Positions 48,001 through 60,000 of a stretch of DNA of 64,000 nt are shown piece after piece. The notes under the pieces were generated by a model. That model was not told where the DNA came from. It made no database searches and saw nothing but the letters and a program-made list of their open reading frames with translations. This DNA comes from Panicum virgatum. Taxonomy: Eukaryota > Streptophyta > Magnoliopsida > Poales > Poaceae. Both the position numbers and the translations under genes were made by a program. Positions within the stretch are counted from its first letter, which is position 1, and the number at the start of each line of letters is the position of its first letter. The stretch is taken from contig NC_053148.1 in NCBI RefSeq assembly GCF_016808335.1, positions 191,001 through 255,000 on the forward strand. Reading direction: 5' to 3'.

Positions 48001-51000
48001 GCATCTTTTAGTTATGTTTGTTTTATGAGAAGTCGTCGACATATTGGACCATTGTTTTTCTTTTCACATTATTACTTCTCCAATCTGTAGCTATAAGAAG
48101 TCCAGCTTTGCTTTGCAGATTGTTGTTGAAAATCTTAGTATGAAGCAAACAGAGGTAGAGGTTGAAGTACGTGGTCCACCAGTTGCGAAGGCATTTGACC
48201 AAGAAGGAAACACCACTAAGGTTGGCTATCCAATTGGCTATACTCTTGTTACTATTCTTGGGTCTCTTCTGTAGCCTGGTGCATGAGTATTTGCACGTGG
48301 AAAAATTATTTTGGTTCGTTTTCTTTTGAGGGAATTTATTTTGGTTCTTAGTTAGAAGTGAAATTGTTTACAAAAGCTGTGTGTAAGAGAGAGGATAGGA
48401 GAGAATAGTGGCTTGTATTCCTCCAAATCCTAGAAGAGTGGGATATATAGTTCCTATACATGGGCCTCTATACATGGGCTCAATATACACCAACACCCCC
48501 TCCCCCCCGCAGTCTGAACTACCGGCGCAGCGGTGTTCAAGACTGGATAACAAGAAAGCTAACACCCCCCGCAGTCTGAACTACCGACGCAGCGGTGTTC
48601 AAGACTGGACAAGAAGAAAGTACAAAGAGCAAATACCCCTGCAGCCACAACTAGCCACCTGCTACGTTGAGGCTGGAGCGAAATTCCGAGAAGGTCGAGG
48701 AGAGTAGTCCATTGGTGAAGATGTCAGCAAACTGGGAGGTGGTCGGGACATGGAGTACCCGAACATCGCCGATTGCGACCCTGTCGCGCACGAAGTGCAA
48801 GTCAATCTCTACGTGTTTCGTCCGCTGATGCTGAACGGGGTTGGTGGAGAGATACACGGCGCTGACGTTGTCGCAGTAGATGAGCGTGCTCTTGGCGAGC
48901 GGGCTGTGGAGCTCCGCCAAGAGCTGTCGGAGCCAGGACGCCTCCGCCACACCGTTAGCGACAGCCCGGTACTCTGCCTCAGTATTGGAGCGGGAGACAA
49001 CCGGCTGCCGCTTGGACGACAAGGAGACCAGGTTGCCGCCCAGGAAGACGGCATAGCCGGAAGTGGAACGGCGAGTGTCCGAGCAGCCAGCCTAGTCAGC
49101 GTCGGTGTAGACCACCAGCTCAGAGGTGGGAGAGCGGTGAAGAACCAAGCCGAAGCCAACAGTGCCACGAACGTAGCGGAGGAGACGCTTCAGCGCAGCA
49201 AGGTGAGACTCTCGGGGATCATGCATGTGAAGACATACCTGCTGAACGGCATAGGTGAGATCCGGCCGGGTGAAGGTCAGGTACTGCAAGGCACCGGCAA
49301 GGCTCCGGTAGGCGATAGGATCAGCCACGGGAGCACCCAGATCAGCAGACAGCTTCGCCTGAGTGTCGACAGGAGTGGAGCATGGCTTGCAATTAGTCAT
49401 CCCAGCCCGCTCCAGAATGTCGAGTGCATACTGCCGCTGGTGAAGGAACAAGCCAGATGGGCGAGTCTCAACAGTAACGCCCAAGAAGTGGTGGAGCTGA
49501 CCAAGATCCTTCATAGCAAACTCCTGCTGCAGAGAGAAGATGACGCGCTCAAGCAACTGCTGACTGGAGGCGGTGAGCACAATGTCATCAACATAGAGCA
49601 GCAGATAGCTAGTCTCATCCCCACGGCGGTAGATGAACAGAGAAGTGTCAGCTTTGGCCTCGGTGAATCCCAAAGTGAGCAAGAACGCGGCGAACCGATA
49701 GTACCAAGCCCGAGGAGTCTGCTTCAAACCATAGAGGGACTTGTTGAGCCGGCATACCATGTCCGGACGACTCGAGTCTACAAATCCCGCTGGCTGAGCA
49801 GTACACTGTCTCTGACAGAGTGCCGTGAAGAAATGCATTATTCACATCCAAATGGTGCACATGCCAGGAGTGAGAGTGCGAGCGAGAGGACCGTGCGCAC
49901 CGTAGCGGGCTTAACCACTGGACTGAAGGTCTCATCGTAGTCCACACCAGGCCGCTGGGTGAACTCCCAGAGAACCCAGCGAGCCTTGTAGCGCTCCAGT
50001 GTGCCGTCAGCCCGACGCTTGTGCGTCCAGATCCACTTGCCGGTCACCACATTGCAACCAGACGGACGCGGCAAGAGGTCCCACGTCTGGTTGGCAAGGA
50101 GAGCCGCGTACTCCTCTTCCATCGCGCGACGCCAGTGAGGATTCGCCAGGGCGTCGCGGACAGAGGAGGGTACCGGAGAGACCCGTGGCTCTCCCTCGGT
50201 GGCGGAGAGAGTCGCGGCTTGAGACGCCATCTGCCGAGTCACCATGGGATGGATATGCCGAGGATCCCGGTGGACGACTGGCGGGTGGTACACCTCCGGC
50301 TCGACTCGAGAGCGAGTCGGCGGAGGCGGCGACGGCTTCAGTGTAGGTGTCGGAGGAGCCTCCGGAGCCAGAGTCGGCGCCGAACGACGCCGGTACACCT
50401 GCACCGGCTGAGCGTATCGCGGCGGCGCCGGAGTCGGCGCCGGACGACGCCGGTACACCTGCACCGCCTGAGCGTACCGCGCAGGTGTAGGGGGAGGCAC
50501 CGGGGCCGCGCGTGGCGCCGCAGGAGACACCGGGTCCGCGCGCGGCACGACCGGAGGTCCGGGGGCCGCGCATGGCGCGACCGCGGGCACCAGGGCCCCG
50601 CGTGGCGCAGCAGGGATCACCGGAAGCGGTGCCGGTGTGCCAGGAAAACCTGCAGGGAAAGGACAGACAGGAAAAAGTGGTTGAACCACCGGGTCAGTCG
50701 GAAAGAGGGAACCCAGCTCGGGGTCAGGAGAAGGTGTGGAGGAGGTGGAGTAGGGGAAGTCCGACTCGTCAAAGACGTGTCTGGAGATCAGGACGCGGCG
50801 AGAGGTGAGATCAAAGCATCGGTACCCCTTGTGGTCAGGGGAGTAACCAAGGAACACACAGAGTCGAGCGGGGCGCTAGCTTGTGAGGAGCAGTGGCGGA
50901 GGTGTTAGGGTAACACGCACACCCGAAGACCCGAAGGTGGTCGTAGCGAGGAGGGGTACCGAAAAGAGCGTGGTGTGGAGTGGGAGCAGGAGAAGCAGTG

Positions 51001-54000
51001 GATGGAAGGCGGTTAAGCAAGTAGGTGGCAGTGTGGAGGCTCTCAGCCCAGAAGCGCGGAGGAGAGAGGCCTGGATCAGAAGGGTGCGCACGGTCGTTCG
51101 TCGTGCGAATCATCCGCTCAGCCTTGCCGTTCTGAGGAGAGGTATACGGACAAGACATACGCAGCTGAACACCCCGAGAGAGGAAGAAGGAACGGGAGGT
51201 GGAGTTATCGAACTCCCGCCCGTTGTCGCACTGGACGGCCTTAATGGTGAGGCCGAACTGAGTGGACACCCAGGCGAAGAAGTGGAAGGTGGGTAAGGTC
51301 TCGGACTTGGCATGCAAAGGAAACGTCCAAGAGTAGTGCGAGAAATCATCGACCACCACCAGATAGTATTTGTAGCCAGAAAGGCTGAGAACAGGAGAGG
51401 TCCACAGGTCACAGTGAACAAGATCAAATGTATGCGCAGCATGCGAAGAAGAAGAAGAAAAGGGAAGTCGAACATGACGACCAAGCTGGCACGCATGGCA
51501 GAGGTGCTCAGCAGGAGCCGTGGTATAAGGAACATCTGTACTACGATTGAGCTGAGCCAAAACGTCGCGGCCGGGGTGACCAAGACGGCAGTGCCAGGTG
51601 GTGGAAGACGGCGTCGCGGCAAAAGCGGCAGACGAAGAAGAAGGCGAAAGTGGTGCACCGGAAGAAGGAAGGCGAAGGGTGTAAAGGGGCGCCGTGCTTT
51701 CACACCGGAGTAGCGGACGCCGGGAGGCCGAATCCTTTACAGTCAGGCCAGAAGAATCAAACTCGATGGAACAAGAATTGTCAGCTGTAAGCTGACGAAT
51801 GGAAAGAAGGTTATGAACCATCTGAGAAGCAACATGGACATTGGGAAGAAGAAAAGAACCAGGAGCAGAATCCACGGCGGTGACAGGAAGGCAAGACCCG
51901 TCACTAACCATGATGGAAGAGGGACAAGAGGGGTGTGGGGGTCGAACAGAAGAGAGGATACTGGCATCTGGGGTGGTGTGGAAGGAGGAACCCGAGTCGG
52001 CGATCCACTCGGTGCGGACCGGCGGTGTCCGCCCCATGGCGCTGAAGGACTGCGCCAGTGCGGACTGGTCCCACCCCCCAGGCCAGGTCGGTTGCTGGCT
52101 GGGTGGAAGGGGCGGGGTCCAGGACGGCGCGAACAGGGGAGCAGCAGCGGCGAGCAAGGCCGCCGGCTGGGGCTGAGGACGATGGCCTCCCCTGACCCTA
52201 AAAAGACCACATTGGGATGCGCCCTCGCCATAGGGCGCTGAAGGATGTCTAGGGCGTACCACCAGGGCCAGGAGCAGGAGTGGGAGCCGGAGTCGGGTCC
52301 GGAGTGCCCCGAGCACCACCACCACGTCCCCTCCGCCGACGATGCCCTCGGCCTCTCCCACCCCCGGTCTGGCCGGTGAGAGGAGCACCAAGGAGGGTGT
52401 CGGATCCGGCGGCCGGGGCGGCGGCGAGGGAGGCAACGGCCCGCGCGGGCTCCCTGGGCGCGACGGCCTGCGGCGTGCGCGGTGGCGAGGGAGGTGGCGG
52501 CCCACGCGCGGCCTGCGCGGCGGGCGGGACTGCAGCCTGCACGGCGGGCGCGATGACCTGCGCGGAGTGCGCCCGCACGGCCAGCGCGGTGTGGGGCGCG
52601 ACGGCGGCCTGTACGGCGTGAGCCCGTGCAGCTTGGCCTCAAGGTCGGCCAGGGCGGCCGTGAGGCGGGCGGCGGCGGCTGGTGCGCTCGCGCCCACAGC
52701 CCCCGCGCCGTAGGCAGCGGCGGCGGCAGCGCTGGGCGCGCCCACGGCCGCGGCGCCCGCGCCCATGGCGGCGGCGGCGTCCGCGGCGTCCTCGGCGCGC
52801 GGCGGTAGCAGGGACGGCGGCAGCAGCGACCCAGGGGGCGGAGTCCCACGGGGCGGCCAACCCTGGAGGAGGCGTCCTTGGCGGCAGCGGCGCGCCCCCT
52901 GCGGGGGATCCCGCGGCGCCCAGGACGGCAGCAGCAGGGGATCCGCCCGCAGCAGCGCCAGGTCGGGCCGGGCGAGGGGGGAGCGGCCATGGCGGCGGCT
53001 GCGCGCCCCCTGCGGTGGATCCCGCCGCGCCTAGGGCGGCAGCAGCAGAGGATCCGCCCGCGGCGGTGGTAGATCGTGCCGGGCGAGGCCACGCACCCGC
53101 GGCTAGAGCAGAGGAGTGCAAGGGGCCCGCGGCGGCGGCGCCGGCGGCGCCCTGCAGGGGACCCGAGGCGGCGGCGGCCACTGGCTCAAGCATGGCTAGG
53201 GCAGCGGCCGGGCCGCGCCAGGCCGGCGCAACGCCAGGGGCTGAAGCAGGGGGGAAGGAGGGAGATGGGAGGGAAGGAGGGGGCCGGCGGCCGGCCGGCC
53301 ATGGAGGTGGCGGCGGCGGCGGCCATGGAGCTAGGCTGATACCATGTAAGAGAGAGGATAGGAGAGAATAGTGGCTTGTATTCCTCCAAACCCTAGAATG
53401 GTGGGATATATAGTTCCTATACATGGGCTCAATATACACCAACACTGTGTTTTGTACCATTGCTACTAAGGGGCGTTTTCTCTTAGAATAGTTTCATATT
53501 TTATTTTGTTGAGGGTTTCTTACAGAATAATTTTCTTTATTCTTATCCAGGCTGCTGAGGGATTTTGTCGAAAGAATAATATCTCTGTAGATTGTTTATA
53601 TAGAAGAACATATGGTATGCAAAACAAGCTCTTCCATCCTTAATATTGAAATTCCACTTCCTTTCAGAGTTGCCAATATATGTTTCTAGTGCTTGTTTTT
53701 ATCTTCATCATGGCACCATTTATATTGCTCATTATGATTGCTTGCCTACTTTTATCCCCACTTCTTGTTCCTGCTTGCTGTCTGAATCGCCATATGGAAT
53801 TGATTGCATGGAATTTATAGTAGAACTGATTATCTGTGCAGCTCAATATAGTTCACAGAATCATATTAATATCTGCCTCCTATATCTGATTACTCGATGG
53901 CCGTGTTGAGGCCTTATACTCAAATTAATGGATAAGGTTCATACAAGGAACATATGTAAAATGTCAATTGTTCGATCCTACTTTCCCCTTTTTAGCTTGA

Positions 54001-57000
54001 ATATCCCTTCTTCTTGTTGTCCAAAGAAGCCTAAGTTTCATGAAATTTTTTTACTTTACAGGTAAAACAGAATATATCTATGCTCGAGTCAGAGAGTCTG
54101 CTCGTTTTGCTGATGAGGTTCTTTCTTATCCTTTATATTTGCTCGACAGATGATTGTATTGGGTAACTGATGTAGGAAGTTTGGTTCTTTGTATATTTAT
54201 AATTGGTAGAGTATATTAGGCAACTCCAGATATGGTAGTTTAGGATTGATGTAATCCCGTGATAGCCTTCCTTATCTCTAGGGGAGGTGCCTTGCCCTCC
54301 AAACCTTATACTCCTATATATACCACCCAAAGGACTCATTGCAATATATACGTCTCCATTGTTCTCCAGTCTGACTGTTCGTGTTGCTACCGCTACGACT
54401 GCGGGGGGAAGGGACTCATTGCAATACAATCGACCACATTATACGCATCCTACTTTCCTACATGGCATCAGATGCCTAGATTACGAGATCCTAACCCTAG
54501 CCGCGCCGCTGCTTCCGCTGCACCCGCACGCCCTCGGGGAGATCGAGATTGATCTTTTCCGGGGGCAGCGCCCTCCTAGGATGCGCCGCGGATCGCTCTG
54601 ATCCGCGCCGCCGTCGTCGTCAACCAGCAGCAAAGGGACTCACCTCGCCGGTCGTCGCCAGGATCCACCGCAAGCACCGCCGTCCTCGTCGCCCTTGCCA
54701 GCGCATCTGGCAATGTGCCCCCATCTACTCCTCCAGCGTCGTCGCTGCCCCTGCGCGCGAACCCGCGGCTGCGGAGGAGATCAAGGGGCGCCATGTCGCT
54801 GCACCATTGGGGCACGTCCGGCGGCCGCACACCGCCCCTCCCTCGCCGGTCCAGCTGCGCCGCCCGCGGCCGCTGCTGTACTTGCTTGGGTGGCGGCCCG
54901 AGCTCGCTGACTGCTGTCGTCATCGTCGGGCTGCGGCGCCCCGCCTAGCCCTGCTTCGCCGCGCCATCTCTCCACCTTGTGTGGCGGGCCGCCGCGCCGT
55001 CGGAGCGCCACCGGCTCTCCTCTCTGCCCGTCGCGGGCGCCAGAGTGGAGCGCTGCTTGGGCGCACTCCGCCCCCGATCTGTTTCCCCCTGTCTCTCTGT
55101 TTTGACCGACGGGAAGAGGTAAGGTGAAGGATTGGCGGGCAATTGCTACGTGCACTCAAGATTGTACCCGCGGGTCCCCTGCTGCTGTGATTTCTTAGGT
55201 TTTTCCCGATTCGTTATCGGGTTTGCGTTGCCCTGCCGTTCGTCGCCGTTCATCGTCGACACTCCCGAAGGACGAGGTTGTTGCTGCGCCCTCCAGGCTG
55301 CAGCAACGACGTTCGTGATCAAGCCACCCTACCGGTGTCGTCGCCTTTTCAGGCGGTGGCGCCACTCGCCGCCGGTCTTCGTCAAGCAGGCGCTCGATCC
55401 GCCTTCGCGCCTCCAGCCGTTCTCGGGCGGACATCGCCGCCGATGTTCCTGAAGACGTCGTCGCCACCCCTGATCTGAGCGCGACACTTGCTGCAACCTG
55501 CGCCGTCGCCACCCCTGTCCTGAGCGTGACCTAAGTCGCAAACCGCGCCGTCTACCATCGTCATCCGCCGCACCGTCCTACTGCTGTCTTCGGCAAGAAG
55601 CTGCTGAGTTTGCGTACTCGAGCACCTCGACGACGCTTCGACCCGCGCCCCCTCCACGGCTTCGACCACGTCCACCTCGACTTCGGCTACTACGGCACTA
55701 AAGGGCTATCATCTGCATGAGTCTCCAGTCAAAGCTTTCGCACCGGCGTTCCGACTGCAGGGGGGATATGTCTCCATTGTTCTCCGGTCTGACCATTCGT
55801 GTTGCTACTGCTACGACTGCGGGGGGATGTTAGAGTATATTAGGCAACTCCAGATATGGTAGTTTAGGATTGATGTAATCCCGTGATATCCTTCCTTATC
55901 TCTAGGGGAGGTGCCTTACCCTCCAAGCCTTGTACTCCTATATATACCGCCCAAGGGACTCATTGCAATACAATCGACCACATTATACGCATCCTACTTT
56001 CCTACAATAATGTTTATAGAGTGAAATTTTTGGCACTGGAATGGGAGTGATAAACATTTGCGCATTGGCTAGGCTTTCTTGTGGCACTTTACTTGTATCC
56101 TGATCAACAAACTAGTATACTGGATTCAAATTTTGGAATTATTGGTGCCGCATGGCAATTTTTCACGTTAAGCAGATTGGGTGCTCCGTCCTATTTGCGA
56201 TTAGTCAACCTCCACAATTTGTACTGGACTTAGGTGCTATGTTTCTTTGTACTAAGAGTTAATAAGATGAGAACCTGTAATGGGCCATTGATAATTTAAT
56301 AGGTTCTGTGTTCGGGATCATGGGTCTTCCGGTGCCTAGCTCAACATGCGTGATTGGGCATATTCTGTCTCTGTTCATTAACTGTAGCATGTGAATTGCA
56401 GGTCCTAACTGAAGATATTCCTACTATTGTTTCTGGTATTTTGTTTCCCAAGTCGATGCGGTGGAACTCCAATGTACGTGTACCCTGAAAGCCATTGATG
56501 CTACAATGTTATTATTTCTCTAACACACAGGAGATATGCTTATCATTTCATTGAAAGAAGAAAGTTGTTATGATACAGGCCCTCACTGCATTATGATTAC
56601 CACGCACGTCACTTACTGATCGAGAGACAATCCAACAACCTAAAACCGCTGACTGGAGGTCCCTCGCCCCTTCTGCACATCACAGTGATCCTTTGTTGTG
56701 CACAGCTTGCAACCCTTTATCAGGGCCTGGAGACACACCTAGATGACCTAGACTGACAGTTCTCCTCAGATATCATAACGCACTTGCGATCACTAAATGT
56801 TTTTTGCGTGGTTCAATGATTTAGCACTTCTTTAGGCACCAGTGTGACAAGATTAGGAGCAAGATCTTCATCTGTTGGACCATGTAACCAGCGATCTGTC
56901 CAAAACTTGGTTGTTGTTTCATCACCCATTATTGTTTCTACTGCTACATGGAACATCGCCCTGCTGTAGCCAAGATTAGGTGCACCTGTGTATTTAGGCC

Positions 57001-60000
57001 GCGCCAAGGATGCTATAGATCGGTTTCTGGAACCACAGCCACAGTAACCGCAGAGCCGAGCCTTCTGAAGGTCATGAACACCGAGGCCTTCATATTGGAT
57101 TTTGGTTGACTTATTCTTGCCCAGGATACTAGACAAATACCACCTTTAGCTTTCTGACGCTCCTTCCAAAGAAAATTCTGCTTAATTTTGTCAATCCCCT
57201 CAAGAGCCCATTTAGGCAGATCCATAGCAATCATAAGATAGGTAGACAGGGGCAGCAGAGAGAGCTACTCGAACCATGACCAATCTGCCAACATGGTTCA
57301 TAAGTGAAGCTTTCCAACCTGGAAGATAATCTGCAATCATGTCAATTAGCTTTACATATCTCATTACAAGTTTAATGCAAATTTGCATGCAGCTTACTCT
57401 GGATTATTTCACTTACAGATTGTTTTTAGTCGTCCAATACGCTGGATCTTGGCACTTCATGGGGATTTTGTTGTGCCATTTTCTTTTGCTGGCATCTCAA
57501 GGTAATACATTTTGTATAATTGTATTAGTTCTGGACCATTTTTTGTTATGAATTCTGAGCATTATTATTCCTATGAATTATAATTAACACGAGTTGCAAT
57601 GGCAGTGGGAATTCATCATGTGGCCTTCGTAATTCTTCTGTGGCTAATTTTAAGGTGCTAATTGGGCTTCCTTGTATATTTCATCTATCTTATTTCTTTC
57701 GTTACTTCTGTTTGATGTTAGTCTTGAGTAAGAATCTTGCTGCATAAACTAAAAATTATGATATTTATATCATTTAAGTTCTTTTTGACATCTGCCCTTG
57801 CTCTTGTATCATACAAAACTTAAAATAACTAAAGCAGCATATTACCAACTAATTCTATTGATGTAATTTCTGTAGCTCAATGAACTACAGTTATACAACC
57901 TTATCTTGTATCCTGACTCAATTAGAAAAACTGTGGTCGTATTAGTTTAGAGGTATTTCACTTGTTGTCGATTGACAGGCTGACAGCCATACATGCCCCT
58001 TTGCCTGGTGAATTAAAAAAAAAACTCGATCAGGGCAAAGGATGTGACTTAGCTTTTAGAAGGGCCCCACCTAAGCCTGGCCCCAATAAGAACCTCACCT
58101 GTGTTGTTGCTTTGGCACTATGGGGCCCATCTGCATCCGTTGTGCAGGGAGGTGGGCACAAATGTTGCAGCACCCAGGGTTCGAGACCGCCTGGGCCAGT
58201 GACACCTCTCTTGGCGCTCTACCATTGAGCTACACGCTCATGTGCCTTTGCCTGGAGAATAGTTGCCAATTTTTCTGTCCTTGCTAAAATTGATCCCTCT
58301 CTATTTTAAAAGATTAATTAATGCACATTACCTGGTACCATCTGATGTAAGTTGCCTAGTTGCTGCATGATACAATTATACACTCTGTTACGCGGATACT
58401 CCTAGGAGGTGGCGTATCCGTATCCGATACGTTTCTAGCCGTATCCTGAAAAAACGGATACGTATTTGCTTGGATACGCATATCCGATACTTTTGGGCCA
58501 GATGGGATACAGCCCAAAGCAGTAATCAGTCCACCCAAATACTGTTTTGGTAGTAAGAGATGAATAGATGATACAAAATGATGAACTTGCTGCAATAGAA
58601 CTAGATGAGCAGCAACTGAAGAACCCCTTGTGGATTCAGTTGTGCCTTTAGAGAAGGCTAGTTATAGAGGTAATATTATATGGACATGCAAGTATTGCAC
58701 ATCTGAGTATAGGGGAAGTTACTCAAGAGTAAAATCTCACTTGCTGAATATCTATGTGATATTTATATATAATTATTAATTATCCTAGCCGTATCTCCGT
58801 ATCAGTGTTTTTTTGGGAAAGTGCGTATCCGCGTATCCGATACGTATCGTATCCGATACCCGTACCAGTATCCGTGTAACATAGATTATACAAAGACATG
58901 ATGGATACATCCAGCTAATAACTAGTACTTGCACTAATTCATTCTGGGAAGGTTGCGACTCATCATAATAGAACCTATTATTGTCTAGTAGACGATTGTG
59001 AACAAAGCTTCTGGCGAAGTACCTCCCTTCAATTTTCTGCATCCAGTATGGTGATGCTAGGGCTCGGAGGCATTTGTTACTGTCTTGTTGAAATCCAGCT
59101 AATCATGTCTATTAAGTAATCTAAAACTTTCTCCAATTTTCAGGTGGAAACTGCAGAATCATATTTATCTACTGTGGGGAAAGCTGGGCTCTTGATTGAT
59201 ATGCAGGTGAGATGAGCACATATAGGTTCTTCATACACACATATATGACCCACAAACTCATTTTTATTCTTGTTAGTTGATAAGTCATGTTTATTTTGGA
59301 GGTTTTCTTGCAGAAAATTGCAATTTCATGTAATATTTGTTGTGAGAATTTTGATTTGAACATTTAATGTTGGTTGGCTTTTGTAGCCTGCATGAAGCAG
59401 GGAAAAGGTTAAATGTGTAGAGAGGTATGATTGGGGTAAGAGTCTGGTGGGGATACTGAACCGCTCCCACCAGTACCAGTGGCGCCCGAAGAAGAGGCTG
59501 GTGGGGGTACAGAACCGCACCTACCAGCACCAGCAACACCAGAAGTCGATGGAGAAGGCAGCTGCTCAACATCCGAAGATGGAGCGACCTACGCCTGAAC
59601 TGCTGCATTGTTAGTAGAGCAAGGCACAGATATATCCAAATCGTCGTCTCGTAGAAAATCAAAAGAAGACGGGACAGGGTCGTCGCGGGCAAAGGGAAAT
59701 GAGAACTCATCAAAAACAACATGGCAAGAGATGATAACACAACGAGTCGAAAGGTCAAGACAACGATAGCCTTTATGTGCCGAAGGGTAGCCCAAAAACA
59801 CACATGCAGTAGACCGGGGAGCTAGTGTATGAGGGGAGGTCACCTGGAGGTTGGGGTAACAAAGACACCCCAAAACCCGCAAGTGATCATAGGTGGGAGG
59901 ACTGCCATGAAGGCGCACGTATGGGATCTCGCCAGTGACAGCGGTGGAGGGGTGCCTGTTCAAAAGATAGTAGCTGCAGATAATGCCTCGGCCCAATAGG

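Larger units (their letters stand above)
48382..53444 (-). mobile_element. Ty1/copia LTR retrotransposon in intron 15
   Basis: 5063 bp in minus orientation, with the exact TSD CTGTG (48377-48381, 53445-53449). LTRs: 48382-48495 (114 bp) and 53345-53444 (100 bp). The difference is a 14-bp duplication of the CCTATACATGGG region plus about three substitutions. The primer site TGGTATCAG lies just inside the 53345 LTR on the minus strand. The coding order integrase, reverse transcriptase, RNase H is copia. The central part of gag seems to be missing. Confidence 0.93.
54204..56006 (+). mobile_element. Small non-autonomous LTR retrotransposon in intron 17
   Basis: 1803 bp with the exact TSD ATAAT (54199-54203, 56007-56011). 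LTRs: 54204-54462 (259 bp, containing an 80-bp insertion) and 55828-56006 (179 bp). Apart from the insertion they differ at about seven positions (near 4%), making this probably the oldest of the paired-LTR elements here. The primer site TGGCATCAGATGCC follows the first LTR, and the polypurine tract GCGGGGGGA precedes the second. The 1.35-kb interior is GC-rich with no pol domain. Its LTRs share the TGTTAGAGTATATT start and ATTATACGCATC end with the intron-9 element. Confidence 0.92.

Noticed and set aside
51743..53460. Long Ala/Pro/Gly/Arg-rich frames on both strands
   Set aside because: They lie in the GC-rich 5' interior of the intron-15 copia element and are composition-driven.
54549..55675. 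Frames of 97-192 codons on both strands in the intron-17 element
   Set aside because: Same GC-rich composition effect; no retroelement or host domain recognised.
58190..58245. A tRNA gene
   Set aside because: A and B boxes are present, but no complete cloverleaf is seen, and flanking repeats plus a T-rich tail show a SINE.
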